From positions 1-30,927 of the forward strand of contig JAEXBT010000137.1 in the NCBI GenBank assembly GCA_023393895.1: a DNA stretch of 30,927 nt. Direction: 5' to 3'. The translations under genes were made by a program, and so were the position numbers. Under the pieces are notes generated by a model, which was given only the letters and a program-made list of their open reading frames with translations, was not told the origin of the DNA and searched no databases. Each line of letters starts with the position of its first letter. The stretch's first letter is position 1. This DNA is from Pseudomonadota bacterium. GTDB taxonomy: Bacteria; Pseudomonadota; Gammaproteobacteria; Xanthomonadales; Xanthomonadaceae. This document shows positions 10,860 through 19,516 of this stretch, one piece after another.

Positions 10860-11516
10860 ATGACCCTGATCCGTCCTGCCGCCCTGGCCATCCTCGCCGC
10901 CGTGCTTTGGCTGTTCGCCCCGCAGCTGGCGGCGCAGTCGCAGGGCACGCCGCCTGCACCGGTCGCCGGGCAGGACTACGTGGAAATCCCCGGCGGCGCG
11001 CCATTCGCGGCAGCGAAGGGCCGGATCGAGATCGCCGAGGTGTTCAGTTATGCCTGCCACCACTGCAACGATTTCCAACCCATGGTCGATGCCTTCAAGG
11101 CGCGGCTGCCGGCCGACATCGATTTCACCTATGTGCCGGCCACCTTCGATCCCAACGATCCGCTGGCCCGCGCCTTCTTCGCCGCCCGCCAGCTCAAGCT
11201 GCCCGCGCGCGTACACAACGACCTGTTCCGTGCGATCCACTTCGATGGCAGCCTGCCGCGCAATCCGACTGCAGGCGAAATCGCCCAGTTCCACGCCCGC
11301 TACGGCGTCAAGCCGGCCGACTTCCAGGCGGCAATGGATTCCCGCGACACCGCGACGCGGATGCGGCTGGCGCGCCAGTTCATCGAAACCGCAGGTGTGC
11401 AGGGCACCCCGATGCTGATCGTCGCCGGCAAGTACCGCGTCATGGGCCGCAGCAAGCAGGATCTGCTGCGGATCGCCGCACAACTGGCCGCGATGGAACG
11501 CGCGGCAAGGCGCTGA
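10860..11516 (+). CDS. Periplasmic thiol:disulfide oxidoreductase DsbA-like (CHHC)
   Basis: A 218-residue DsbA-family protein. A signal peptide (hydrophobic residues 7-25, probable cut near LAAQ) sends it to the periplasm, where DsbA enzymes insert disulfides into folding proteins. The active site is C66-H-H-C69 in VFSYACHHCN, and the cis-Pro is P184 in VQGTPMLIV. A possible -10, TATCGT (10845-10850), lies nine bases before the ATG, so the transcript leader would be two or three bases or absent, and no ribosome binding site is visible. A second DsbA-like gene follows 50 bases downstream on the same strand. Tandem dsbA genes next to cytochrome c4 are a familiar xanthomonad arrangement. Confidence 0.9.
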   Translation: MTLIRPAALAILAAVLWLFAPQLAAQSQGTPPAPVAGQDYVEIPGGAPFAAAKGRIEIAEVFSYACHHCNDFQPMVDAFKARLPADIDFTYVPATFDPNDPLARAFFAARQLKLPARVHNDLFRAIHFDGSLPRNPTAGEIAQFHARYGVKPADFQAAMDSRDTATRMRLARQFIETAGVQGTPMLIVAGKYRVMGRSKQDLLRIAAQLAAMERAARR

Positions 11517-11566
11517 TGCGGCATCATTCTCTTCAACCAATGCATTCAAACGGAGAAGCCCCTGCC

Positions 11567-12319
11567 ATGAAGCGCCACCTGTCGCTGCTCATTCCCCTGG
11601 TTCTGCTCGCGGCGTGCAACAAGACCGATGACGCGCCGTCCGCGGTGGCACCCGCGCCCGCGGCCTCGCAGCCGGCCGATGCCGGGGCTGCGGTCGATAC
11701 CGCGACCGCGACCGAGGCGCCAGCAGCGCCGGCGACTTCCAATGCCAAGGCCAACCTGGTCCCGGATGTCGATTACGTGCTGATCCCCAACGGCCAGCCG
11801 CTGCAGCCGCTCGACGGCAAGGCAGCCGAGGTGGTGGAGGTGTTCGCCTACTGGTGCGGCGCCTGCAACGCGTTCGAACCCACCGTCAACGCATGGAAAA
11901 ACCGGCTGCCGGGGGATGTCCGCTTCACCGCGCTCCCGCTCTCGGGCGGCGCCAACGACACGCTGGCGCGGCTCTACTACGCCGCCGAAACCACCGGCCA
12001 ACTGGACAAGGTCCACCAGACCACCTTCAACGCGATCCACGCTGAACGCGCGCTGCCGCCGAACTCGAGCGCTGACGAGCTCCTCGCCTACCTCGGCAAG
12101 AAGGGTGTCGACACCAAGGCGCTGGGCGAGGCGATGAACAGCTTCGCGATGACCGCGCGCTTGGCGCAGGGCTTCCAGTTTGCCCAGCGCAGTGGCGTGG
12201 AAGGCACGCCGACCCTGATCGTCAACGGCAAGTACCGCATCCTGGGCCGCAGCCACGACGAACAGCTGCAGATCGCCAACGCGCTCATCGCGCAGGAGCG
12301 CACTGCCGCCGGCCAGTAA
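11567..12319 (+). CDS. DsbA-family lipoprotein with CGAC active site
   Basis: A 250-residue thioredoxin-fold protein. The N-terminus is a lipoprotein signal ending LLAAC, with lipidated Cys17 followed by Asn, which does not favour inner-membrane retention. An Ala/Pro/Thr-rich tether of about 45 residues follows. The DsbA domain has the redox site C97-G-A-C100 in FAYWCGACNAF and the cis-Pro in VEGTPTLIV. The fold and C-terminus match the CHHC protein just upstream (compare GKYRILGRS with GKYRVMGRS), so the two arose by duplication. GGAG at 11552-11555 serves the ATG at 11567. The Gly-Ala dipeptide differs from the usual Pro-His or His-His, which should shift redox potential. Confidence 0.88.
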   Translation: MKRHLSLLIPLVLLAACNKTDDAPSAVAPAPAASQPADAGAAVDTATATEAPAAPATSNAKANLVPDVDYVLIPNGQPLQPLDGKAAEVVEVFAYWCGACNAFEPTVNAWKNRLPGDVRFTALPLSGGANDTLARLYYAAETTGQLDKVHQTTFNAIHAERALPPNSSADELLAYLGKKGVDTKALGEAMNSFAMTARLAQGFQFAQRSGVEGTPTLIVNGKYRILGRSHDEQLQIANALIAQERTAAGQ

Positions 12320-12328
12320 CGGCCCGAA

Positions 12329-13090
12329 ATGGCCTTCAAACGGCTCAAGCTGCTCTCGGCCAACATCCAGGCCGGTTCCAGCACGCGGCGCTACAGCGAC
12401 TACGCGACCCGCAGCTGGTCGCATGTGACGCCGCTGGGGGGCAAGCGTGGCGCACTGGACGCGATCGCCGCGCTGGCGCGCCAGCATGACATCGTCGGCC
12501 TGCAGGAGGCCGACCCGGGCAGCCTGCGCTCGGGCTTCACCAACCAGACCCACTACCTGGCCAACCGCGCCGGGTTCGCGTTCTGGACCCACCAGCCCAA
12601 CCGCAGCGTCGGTGGGGTCGCTTCAAGCGCGAACGGCCTATTGAGCCAGATGGAGCCGGTCGAAGTGTTCACCCATCCCCTGCCCGGCCGGGTGAAGGGC
12701 CGCGGTGTGCTGGTCGGGCGCTTCGGCGAGGGCGAGGAAGGCCTGATGGTCGCGGTGGCGCACCTCTCGCTGGGCGCGCAGTCGCGGCTGGCGCAGTTGT
12801 CGTTCATTGCCGAGGTGCTGGCCGACGCGCCGAATGCGGTGCTGATGGGCGACTTCAACTGCCTAGCGAGCGAGCCGGAGATGGAAGTGCTGTACCGGCA
12901 CACCCGGCTGCAGCCACCCGACTGTGACGTGCTGACCTTCCCCGCGTGGCGCCCGCAGCGTGCCATCGACCACATCCTCACCACCGACAGCATCCGCGGT
13001 GCCAATCGCAGCGCGATGCCGGCAGCGGCATCGGACCACTTGGCGCTGTCGGTCGAGCTCGAGGTTCCCGAAACCGCGCTCAAGCGCTGA
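12329..13090 (+). CDS. Endonuclease/exonuclease/phosphatase (EEP) family hydrolase
   Basis: A 253-residue EEP-fold protein. The metal and catalytic motifs appear in order: LLSANIQAG (Asn) near residue 12, IVGLQEAD (metal-binding Glu) near 60, AVAHLSLGA (His) in the middle, LMGDFNCLA (Asp/Asn) and ASDHLALSV (final Asp-His) near the C-terminus. Relatives cleave nucleic acids or phosphodiester and phospholipid bonds, so the substrate is not determined. No signal peptide is seen, so it is cytoplasmic. It starts nine bases after the DsbA lipoprotein gene and is probably transcribed with it. Its TGA abuts the TCA of the convergent permease gene (13088-13093). Confidence 0.87.
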   Translation: MAFKRLKLLSANIQAGSSTRRYSDYATRSWSHVTPLGGKRGALDAIAALARQHDIVGLQEADPGSLRSGFTNQTHYLANRAGFAFWTHQPNRSVGGVASSANGLLSQMEPVEVFTHPLPGRVKGRGVLVGRFGEGEEGLMVAVAHLSLGAQSRLAQLSFIAEVLADAPNAVLMGDFNCLASEPEMEVLYRHTRLQPPDCDVLTFPAWRPQRAIDHILTTDSIRGANRSAMPAAASDHLALSVELEVPETALKR

Positions 13091-13894
13091 TCACTGCAGC
13101 AACAGGCTCGCCCCGACCGCCAGCAGGAACAACGCGAACACCCGTTTCAACGCCAGCCCGCTGATCGCATGGGCGATGCGGGTGCCGAACGGTGCGAACA
13201 GGATGGATGCGGCCGCCACGCAGATCGCGGCCGGCAGGTAGACATAGCCCCACGCATGCTGCGGCAACGCCCCGGCAGGCGCGTTGAGCGCGTAACCGAG
13301 TGCACTGGCGATGCCGATGAAGACCCCGCAGGCCGACGAGGTGCCGACCGCGCGTACCGGCGCCACTCCGCGCCAGGTGAGCAGGGGCACGGTCATGCTG
13401 CCGCCGCCGATGCCCACCAGCGCCGAGACCACGCCGATCACCCCGCCCGCCGCACTCATCGCCGGGCCGCGCGGCACGATGTCGCTGCCCTCCCCCGTGC
13501 GCGGCTTGGCCAGCAGCATCTGGGCAGCGGCGATCAGGCAATAGCCGGCGACACCCCAGCGCAGCCAGTGACCCTCCAGCCCGACCGCGAAGCGGCTGCC
13601 GAGCCAGCCGCCGACCAGAATGCCCGGCACCATCCACGCCACCGTGGGCCACAGCACGCTGCCACGGCGAGCATGGGCCCGCGCAGACGACATCGCGGTG
13701 AACACGATGCTGGCCAGCGAGGTCGCCAATGCCGCATGCATCGCCGCTTCATGCGGGATGCCCTGGGTCGGCAGCAGCCAGGCCAGCGCCGCGACCAGGA
13801 CCAGGCCGCCTCCCACGCCGAGCAGACCGGCGAGCACCCCCGCCACCGCACCCAAGGCGAGGAACGCCAGCCAGGCCAATGGATCCAGAGGCAT
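13091..13894 (-). CDS. TauE/SafE (TSUP) family sulfite/sulfonate permease
   Basis: A 267-residue inner-membrane protein with about eight hydrophobic segments. The TSUP family moves sulfur-containing or organic anions. The two inverted-repeat halves each carry the conserved glycine motif, LLGVGGGLVLV near residue 25 and LVGIGGGSMTVPLL near 160. Length is normal. It is divergent from the lytic transglycosylase across only 40 bases and convergent with the EEP gene with no gap. Substrate cannot be inferred; no sulfur-metabolism genes are adjacent. Confidence 0.88.
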   Translation of the reverse strand: MPLDPLAWLAFLALGAVAGVLAGLLGVGGGLVLVAALAWLLPTQGIPHEAAMHAALATSLASIVFTAMSSARAHARRGSVLWPTVAWMVPGILVGGWLGSRFAVGLEGHWLRWGVAGYCLIAAAQMLLAKPRTGEGSDIVPRGPAMSAAGGVIGVVSALVGIGGGSMTVPLLTWRGVAPVRAVGTSSACGVFIGIASALGYALNAPAGALPQHAWGYVYLPAAICVAAASILFAPFGTRIAHAISGLALKRVFALFLLAVGASLLLQ

Positions 13895-13922
13895 GCGTCA
13901 TCCCGATTCAGAAAACCGGGGC

Positions 13923-13928
13923 TATAGT
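13923..13928 (+). promoter_or_regulatory. -10 box (TATAGT) six bases before the lytic transglycosylase start
   Basis: TATAGT is followed by six bases and then the ATG at 13935. The expected transcription start is the A of the start codon, so the mRNA should be leaderless; no ribosome binding site is present. The core CTATAG is palindromic and also gives TATAGC on the minus strand for the divergent permease gene. Confidence 0.6.
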
Positions 13929-13934
13929 CGGGGC

Positions 13935-15926
13935 ATGCGATGGCATGCGTCCACCCTTCTATTTTGCTGCGTGCTCGCCGCCGGATGCGCCGGTCACCAT
14001 GACGTGCCACCGACAAGCGTGCGCGAGGACCCAGCCGCGCATGCTCAGGACCGCGGCGATGCCGCGCTCGAAGCCGCCATCGATGCGGCGAGCCGCGGCG
14101 AGCTTACCCCGGCGCTGCAGGCCGCGGTGCAGTCCCACCCTGCCCAGGCGTGGGTGGAATACGCGCGCCTGCGTCGTGACATCGACACGCTGGCCCTGGA
14201 CGAGGCCGGGGCGTTCCTCGCCGCGCATCCGGATGATGCGGTCGGGCGCCGCTTCCGCGAGGACTGGCTGGCCGCGTTGGCACGTCGCGAGCAGTGGACG
14301 CCGTTCCTCCGCGAGTGGCGGCCGACCATCGAGCGTGCCGCGCTGCGCTGCTTGGCGTTGCAGGCACGACTGCAGGCGGGTCAGGTCGATGCCGACTGGA
14401 TGCAATCGGTGCGTCAGGTCTGGCTCACCGGCAAGCCGATCCCGTCCGAATGCACGCCCGCCATCGATGCCTGGCGGGCACAGGGCGGGCTTGACGACGC
14501 GTTGCGCTGGCAGCGCATCGACCTGGCTATCGGCGAACACCAGCCCGCGGTCATGCGCGAAGCCGCCTCCGGATTGCCGGAGCCCGCGCGCACGCAGGCG
14601 CTCGCCTATGCCGATGCAATCAGTGCCGGCACCCTTGGCGATGCATCGATGCAGTGGCCGCGCGATGCACGCAGCCGTGCCGCGGCAGCTGCCGCGCTGG
14701 TGGCGATGGCGAAGAAGTCACCGGCCAATGCCGAAACCGCACTGGCGAAGTTCGCGCCACCCCTGGCACTCGACGAAACCCAGCGCGGCCGCGTCCTTGC
14801 CGAGATCGCGCTGCAGTCCGCGGCCTCCTACGAGCCGGAAGCCGCGCAGCGGCTCGCGGCGACACCCGAGTCCGCCTACGACGAGCGCTTGAGCACCCTG
14901 CGCGTGCGGGAAGCAATGGCCCGCCGCGACTGGGCCGGCGCGCTGGCTGCGATGGACAAGCTGCCGGCCAATCTGCGCGACAACACGCAGTGGCGTTATT
15001 TTCGCGCCCGCCTGACCGAGATGGCCGGCGGCGGCGACGCCCGCGCGCTGTATGCCGAGGCTGCGAAGTCACCGGAGTTCCACGGCTTCCTGGCCGCCGA
15101 CCGGATCGGCGCGCCGTACCCGCTGTGTCCGTGGACACCGCAGCCGCAGCCAGCGCTGCGCGCAGATGTGGCGGCAACCCCGGCACTGCAACGCGCGCTG
15201 GCGCTGTACCGGATCGGCCGGAAGGACTGGGCGACACGGGAATGGCGCGACGCGCTGGCAGGCTTCGACGACGAGCGCCGCCGCATCGCCGTGGCACTGG
15301 CACAGGGCAGCGGCTGGTTCGACCGTGCCGTATTCGACCTGGCGCGCGAGAACCGCGACGAACTGCGGCTCTACACGCTGCGTTTCCCGCTGCACCACGT
15401 CGATGCGATCCGTCGCGAGGCCCGGCGCAACGGCCTCGATCCGGCCTGGATCGCCGCCGAGATCCGCGCCGAAAGCGTGTACGACCCGAACGCGCGCTCG
15501 CCGGCCAACGCGATGGGCCTGATGCAGGTGTTGCCGGCCACCGGGCAGGCCACCGCGCAGAAGGCCGGCATCCCGTGGAAGGGTGCCGAAAGCCTGTATG
15601 ACCCCGACACCAACATCGCCATCGGCAGCGCCTACCTGCGTGAAATGCACGAACGCTGGGGCGACCTGCCGCACGCGATCGCCGCCTACAACGCCGGACC
15701 CACGCCGACCACGCGCTGGCGAGACCAGCGGCCCGACTTCGATCCCGACCTCTGGATCGAGACGATCAGCTACAAGGAAACCCGCGAGTACGTGGCGCGC
15801 GTGCTCGCCTTCAGCGTGATCTACGACTGGCGGATGAACGGCGATGCCCTGCGCGTGTCCGACCGCATCGCCGGCAAGGTCGATGGCAAGCGCACCCGCT
15901 TCGCCTGCCCCGCGCCGACCCGCTGA
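13935..15926 (+). CDS. Soluble lytic murein transglycosylase (Slt70-like)
   Basis: A 663-residue periplasmic enzyme that cleaves peptidoglycan with formation of 1,6-anhydro-MurNAc. The N-terminus MRWHASTLLF leads to LAAGC (Cys18), so it is probably a lipoprotein. Residues of about 40-450 are an alpha-helical, TPR-like superhelix (many Ala/Leu/Arg helices), as in the U-shaped domain of Slt70. The SLT catalytic domain starts near residue 490, with Glu513 in IRAESVYDP, then NAMGLMQVLPATG and IAAYNAGP, the standard SLT motifs. The ATG at 13935 is placed by the lipoprotein signal and the -10 box six bases upstream. The PH-domain gene follows 35 bases later. Confidence 0.92.
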   Translation: MRWHASTLLFCCVLAAGCAGHHDVPPTSVREDPAAHAQDRGDAALEAAIDAASRGELTPALQAAVQSHPAQAWVEYARLRRDIDTLALDEAGAFLAAHPDDAVGRRFREDWLAALARREQWTPFLREWRPTIERAALRCLALQARLQAGQVDADWMQSVRQVWLTGKPIPSECTPAIDAWRAQGGLDDALRWQRIDLAIGEHQPAVMREAASGLPEPARTQALAYADAISAGTLGDASMQWPRDARSRAAAAAALVAMAKKSPANAETALAKFAPPLALDETQRGRVLAEIALQSAASYEPEAAQRLAATPESAYDERLSTLRVREAMARRDWAGALAAMDKLPANLRDNTQWRYFRARLTEMAGGGDARALYAEAAKSPEFHGFLAADRIGAPYPLCPWTPQPQPALRADVAATPALQRALALYRIGRKDWATREWRDALAGFDDERRRIAVALAQGSGWFDRAVFDLARENRDELRLYTLRFPLHHVDAIRREARRNGLDPAWIAAEIRAESVYDPNARSPANAMGLMQVLPATGQATAQKAGIPWKGAESLYDPDTNIAIGSAYLREMHERWGDLPHAIAAYNAGPTPTTRWRDQRPDFDPDLWIETISYKETREYVARVLAFSVIYDWRMNGDALRVSDRIAGKVDGKRTRFACPAPTR

Positions 15927-15928
15927 CC

Positions 15929-15934
15929 TACACT
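15929..15934 (+). promoter_or_regulatory. Candidate -10 (TACACT) for the PH-domain gene
   Basis: TACACT lies directly after the transglycosylase stop and 27 bases before the ATG at 15962. A GGAG ribosome binding site (15950-15953) follows. No convincing -35 is seen. Confidence 0.4.
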
Positions 15935-15961
15935 GGCGATCTCACACACGGAGCACGCGCC

Positions 15962-16339
15962 ATGGGCCTGATCGACAGCCTGCTCGGCCATGCCGGCGAA
16001 ACTTCCGCCGACCAGCTGCAACCCGAACTCGCCCCGATGCTGGCCGATGGCGAGCGCGTCGAGGCCGGCTTCGCCTTCGTGCGCGACGTCATTGCCTTCA
16101 CCGACCGCCGCCTCATCCTGATCAACAAGCAGGGCGTTACCGCGAAGAAGGTCGAGTACCGCAGCATCCCCTATCGCAGCATCGTCATGCATTCGCTGGA
16201 GACCGCCGGCCATTTCGAACTGGAGGCCGACTTCCACCTCTGGCTGATGGGGCAGACTCAGCCGATCTCGCTCAAGCTCGGGCGCGGCGAGGGCTCGACG
16301 CGGCTGGTCGCGCTGCTGGCCACGCACATGCCCCGATGA
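15962..16339 (+). CDS. PH-domain (bacterial pleckstrin-like) protein
   Basis: A 125-residue soluble protein of the bacterial PH-domain type. After an N-terminal helix (residues 1-30) it has the strand pattern typical of the fold: [23 protein letters not shown], then [21 protein letters not shown], and a C-terminal helix. The phrase '[13 protein letters not shown]' is characteristic of these proteins. Function in bacteria is unknown. The ATG follows GGAG with eight bases between. It lies between the transglycosylase and cca on the same strand. Confidence 0.82.
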   Translation: MGLIDSLLGHAGETSADQLQPELAPMLADGERVEAGFAFVRDVIAFTDRRLILINKQGVTAKKVEYRSIPYRSIVMHSLETAGHFELEADFHLWLMGQTQPISLKLGRGEGSTRLVALLATHMPR

Positions 16340-16352
16340 AGGCCTGATGCCG

Positions 16353-17585
16353 ATGCGGACCTATCTGGTCGGCGGCGCGGTGCGCGATGAACTGCTCGGC
16401 CTCGCGCCGGGCGATCGTGACTTCGTTGTCGTCGGCGCGACGGTGGAGGCGATGCGTGAGGCCGGCTTCCGCCAAGTCGGCCGTGACTTCCCGGTGTTCC
16501 TGCATCCCGACACCGGCGAGGAACATGCCCTCGCACGCACCGAGCGCAAATCCGGGATTGGCCATACGGGCTTCGTCGTCCACGCCGCGCCGGACGTGAC
16601 ACTGGAGGAGGACCTGGCGAGGCGTGACTTCACCCTCAACGCGATCGCGCGCGACGTGGACAGCGGCGGGATCATCGATCCATTCGATGGCGTGGGCGAC
16701 ATCGAACGCCGCGTGCTGCGCCATGTCGGCCCCGCGTTCGTGGAGGACCCCTTGCGCGTGATGCGGGCGGCGCGCTTCATGGCGCGCTTCGCGCCGTTGG
16801 GCTTTCGCGTCGCTCCGGAGACGATTTCGCTGATGCGGGAGGTCGTCGCGTCCGGCGAACTCGCCACACTCGCCCCCGAACGCGTCTGGCAGGAGCTCGC
16901 GCGTGCGCTGCGTTGCGCCCTGCCCTCGGCCTTCCTGCGCACGCTGCGCGACTGCGGTGCCTTGGCCGAAGTGCTGCCGGAGGTCGATGCGCTCTACGGC
17001 GTGCCGCAACGCCCCGAATACCATCCGGAGGTGGATACCGGCGTGCACGTGGAACTGGTCTGTGACATGGCCGCACGGCTCGCCCCGGGCGATGACCTGA
17101 TCGGTTTCGCCGCGCTCGTCCACGACCTCGGCAAGGCGCTGACGCCTGCGGACGAGCTGCCCCGGCACCTGATGCACGAGCAAACAGGCATCGCGCCGCT
17201 GCGCGCGCTGTCCGAGCGCCTGAGGGTACCCAACGAACATCGCCAGCTCGCCGTGGCCGTCTGTCGCGAACACCTCAACATCCATCGGCTGTTCGAACTC
17301 AAGGACGCGACGGTGGTGAAGTTGCTCGAGCGTTGCGATGCCTTCCGCAAGCCGGCACGGGTCGCCCAGCTGGCGCTGGTCTGCGAAGCCGACAAGCGCG
17401 GGCGCGCCGGCCTTCAGGGCGAACCCTATCCTCAGGGCCCGGAACTGCTGCGGCTGTTCGCAGCTGCACGCGGGGTGCGCGCAGACGAGGTCGCCGCGGG
17501 GCTGGAAGGTCCGGCCATCGGCGAGGCGATGCGCAAGGCGCGCGTGCGAGCGGTGACCGCGGCTCGGGCCCCTTCGACGCGCTAG
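16353..17585 (+). CDS. cca: CCA tRNA nucleotidyltransferase (multifunctional CCA protein)
   Basis: A class II nucleotidyltransferase of about 410 residues that adds or repairs the 3' CCA of tRNAs. [13 protein letters not shown] and the catalytic Asp pair in DRDFVVVG open the head domain. [10 protein letters not shown] and [11 protein letters not shown] are the ribose and nucleotide-selection motifs. A C-terminal HD domain (VHDLGKA, then HMHE-like residues) matches the phosphohydrolase part of the E. coli-type enzyme. Starting at the second Met (16353) puts the Asp pair at 21 and 23, exactly as in E. coli; the Met at 16347, closer to GAAGG, would add two residues. The stop TAG shares CTAG with the stop of the convergent vanZ-like gene. 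Confidence 0.94.
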   Translation: MRTYLVGGAVRDELLGLAPGDRDFVVVGATVEAMREAGFRQVGRDFPVFLHPDTGEEHALARTERKSGIGHTGFVVHAAPDVTLEEDLARRDFTLNAIARDVDSGGIIDPFDGVGDIERRVLRHVGPAFVEDPLRVMRAARFMARFAPLGFRVAPETISLMREVVASGELATLAPERVWQELARALRCALPSAFLRTLRDCGALAEVLPEVDALYGVPQRPEYHPEVDTGVHVELVCDMAARLAPGDDLIGFAALVHDLGKALTPADELPRHLMHEQTGIAPLRALSERLRVPNEHRQLAVAVCREHLNIHRLFELKDATVVKLLERCDAFRKPARVAQLALVCEADKRGRAGLQGEPYPQGPELLRLFAAARGVRADEVAAGLEGPAIGEAMRKARVRAVTAARAPSTR

Positions 17586-17983
17586 CGGCCGCCGTCGATC
17601 TTCAGCAGCAGGTCCCGCAGCGGCGTGAAGCCGGTACCGAAGCCGGCGATCACTCCGAGCGTGTTCGCCAGCGCATCGGCGCGCTCCGCGCTGCGACCCA
17701 CGTGCATCGCCGCCTGCAGCCATTCCAGTCCGATCCCGAGCATGACCAGAAGCAACGCCATCATCACCCACGAGATCCGGCGTGCATACAGCTGCACCGC
17801 GCTCGCCATCAAGGCGAAATAACCGACGAAGTGCACCAGCTTGTCGTTGGCCAGCGGTTGTGAGGGGAGATCGCCCGGCGGCAGCAGCGAGCCCACCACG
17901 ACCGCGGCCACCGCCAGCATCCACAACGCCGACCACAGCAGCGGGCGGCGGAAGGGATTGAGCGAACGTCCTGCGCGCCTCAC
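17582..17983 (-). CDS. VanZ-like family membrane protein
   Basis: A 133-residue membrane protein with about four hydrophobic segments. It carries the VanZ-like signatures [13 protein letters not shown] and [25 protein letters not shown]. The function of chromosomal VanZ-like proteins is poorly known, although VanZ itself gives low-level teicoplanin resistance. I chose the GTG at 17983 because it overlaps the stop of the upstream methyltransferase in a GTGA tetranucleotide; an upstream ATG would add 23 very basic residues encoded within that gene. The stop codon shares CTAG (17582-17585) with cca. Confidence 0.82.
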   Translation of the reverse strand: MRRAGRSLNPFRRPLLWSALWMLAVAAVVVGSLLPPGDLPSQPLANDKLVHFVGYFALMASAVQLYARRISWVMMALLLVMLGIGLEWLQAAMHVGRSAERADALANTLGVIAGFGTGFTPLRDLLLKIDGGR

Positions 17984-19170
17984 AGGCGCCAGCTCATGTC
18001 GCCGGCGATGAAGGCGTGCTCGAACTCCACGCCATGCTCGAAGCCGATGCACTGGAAACGCTCGCCCATGGCATCAGGCACCGTCAGCTGCTTGACCTCA
18101 TGCCTGAGACGAAACCGCGCAGCCTCATCCTTCGCATGCGCTTCGGCCTCGGCCAGGCGTGCATCCAGCCCGTTGCCCAGCAGGAAGGCCGCCTGCGTGC
18201 AGTAACCGGCCAGCGCGAAACCGGCCTGGGTGCCGGCTTCGGCCAGCGCGGTGAAATCCACCGACGCGGTGATGTCCTGCAGCCCCGGAAACGCCATCAC
18301 GTCCGCCACCACGTGGTGCTGGCGGAAGGCGCGCAGCGTGCCCTGTGCCCGCCAGCTGCCGTAGTACTCGCGCCGCGGATAGCCGTAGTCGCAGAACAGC
18401 AGCGCGCCACGGCGCAGCCGGCCGATCACCGCCTGCACCCAGTACGGCAGCTGCGGCAGGATCTCGGAGCGGTAGCCCGGCGCGAACGGCGCATCAAGGG
18501 TGGATTCCACGTGCTTCACCGCCGCAACCAGCATCGCGTCGGCATCCTGTTCGGTGACGAGGAAGCCGCCATCCGCGTAGCTGGCGACGTACTCCTCGCG
18601 CACTTCGCCGCCGTCGCCGATCACGAAGCGCGAAGTCGGCAGCGCATCGATCACCTCGTTGGCGAAGACCACGCCTTCCCATTCCGCCTCGATCGGGCCA
18701 TCCAGCCACTCGACGATATCGAACACCGGCGGGATCAGCCGTTCCCGCAGGCGCTCGCGCTGGCGCTCGCGCAGGTCGGCGCTGGGCTCGAGGATGGCGT
18801 AGCGCGCCGGCAACACGTCCTCGGCCAGCAAACGCTTCAGCGTCACTTCGGCGAACGCGCCGCTGCCGGCGCCGATCTCGAGGAACTGCGCCTGCGGACC
18901 GATCTGACGCAATACCGGTGCCAGCGCATCGGCCACGCAGGCCGCGAACAGCGGTCCGAGCTCGGGCGCGGTGACGAAATCACCCGCGGCACCGAACTTG
19001 GTCGCACCCGCGCTGTAGTAACCCAGCCCCGGCGCGTACAGCGCCAGTTCCATGAAACGCGAGAACGGAATGACCCCGCCCGCACCGGCGATCTCGGCGC
19101 GGATCAGGGCTTCCAGCCGGGCGCTGTGCGTGCGCGCATCGTCATCGGGGGGCGGCAGGGATTCAGGCAT
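17980..19170 (-). CDS. SAM-dependent methyltransferase, MidA/NDUFAF7 family
   Basis: About 396 residues. In eukaryotes the family member NDUFAF7 dimethylates an arginine of a complex I subunit; bacterial roles are not established. The N-terminal segment IPFSRFMELALYAPGLGYYS is diagnostic. FVTAPELGPLFA follows, then SAM motif I as FLEIGAGSGAFAE, and VVFANEVIDALPTSRF and LLFCDYGYPRREYYG in order. A possible -10 (TATGCT, 19205-19200) puts the transcript start near 19193. That leaves the ATG at 19197 outside the mRNA and favours the Met at 19170; neither start has a clear ribosome binding site. It overlaps the vanZ-like gene by 4 bases. Confidence 0.88.
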   Translation of the reverse strand: MPESLPPPDDDARTHSARLEALIRAEIAGAGGVIPFSRFMELALYAPGLGYYSAGATKFGAAGDFVTAPELGPLFAACVADALAPVLRQIGPQAQFLEIGAGSGAFAEVTLKRLLAEDVLPARYAILEPSADLRERQRERLRERLIPPVFDIVEWLDGPIEAEWEGVVFANEVIDALPTSRFVIGDGGEVREEYVASYADGGFLVTEQDADAMLVAAVKHVESTLDAPFAPGYRSEILPQLPYWVQAVIGRLRRGALLFCDYGYPRREYYGSWRAQGTLRAFRQHHVVADVMAFPGLQDITASVDFTALAEAGTQAGFALAGYCTQAAFLLGNGLDARLAEAEAHAKDEAARFRLRHEVKQLTVPDAMGERFQCIGFEHGVEFEHAFIAGDMSWRL

Positions 19171-19199
19171 CGGGCACGGAAACGGGCGGGGATGCATTC

Positions 19200-19205
19200 A
19201 GCATA
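19200..19205 (-). promoter_or_regulatory. Candidate -10 (TATGCT) for the MidA-type gene
   Basis: TATGCT on the minus strand predicts a start near 19193, between the two candidate ATG codons (19197 and 19170). It bears on the choice of start codon. No clear -35 is visible. Confidence 0.35.
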
Positions 19206-19257
19206 CCCGCCACGTCATCACCAGCGTTTGCCGCGCTCCCCGCGCGGCCGACGCTTC

Positions 19258-19404
19258 TTACCGCTGCTCGCCCTCCGACTCCTTGCGCATTTCGCGTCGG
19301 ATGAAGGCGCGCACCACGAACGGCATGCCGATCAGGATCACGGCGCCGATGATCGTGAGCCAGCCAACCGGCTTCTGCAGCATTTCCACCAGCATCGGAT
19401 GCAT
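19258..19404 (-). CDS. Small single-span membrane protein, DUF3149-like
   Basis: A 48-residue protein. After MHPMLVEMLQKPVG comes one hydrophobic segment (about residues 15-33) and then a highly charged tail (RREMRKESEGEQR). This resembles the DUF3149 type of tiny inner-membrane proteins of unknown function. The ATG at 19404 is chosen because GGGAGGG lies seven bases upstream. An in-frame ATG 69 bases earlier has no such site. It is divergent from the SDR gene. The family name is from memory of its pattern and is moderately sure. Confidence 0.68.
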   Translation of the reverse strand: MHPMLVEMLQKPVGWLTIIGAVILIGMPFVVRAFIRREMRKESEGEQR

Positions 19405-19504
19405 GGTGTTTCCCTCCCATCTGGTTGGCCGAAGCATCGCCGATTTCAGGCCGCCGCGCTTGATCCGCCTCAAATCGGGCAGGGACTCGCCCAGGCCCCT
19501 GGTT

Positions 19505-19510
19505 TAGCAT
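19505..19510 (+). promoter_or_regulatory. TANNNT box (TAGCAT) six bases before the SDR start
   Basis: TAGCAT, then CGACGC, then the ATG at 19517. Spacing predicts transcription starting on the A of ATG, a leaderless mRNA. No Shine-Dalgarno sequence is present. Confidence 0.5.
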
Positions 19511-19516
19511 CGACGC

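Noticed and set aside
19205..19257. A very basic frame (ending GKKRRPRGERGKRW) just after the 48-residue membrane protein, offset by one base from it
   Set aside because: It looks like an RNA-binding tail reachable by a +1 shift, but there is no slippery site, no start codon and no independent support; probably chance in Arg-biased GC-rich DNA.
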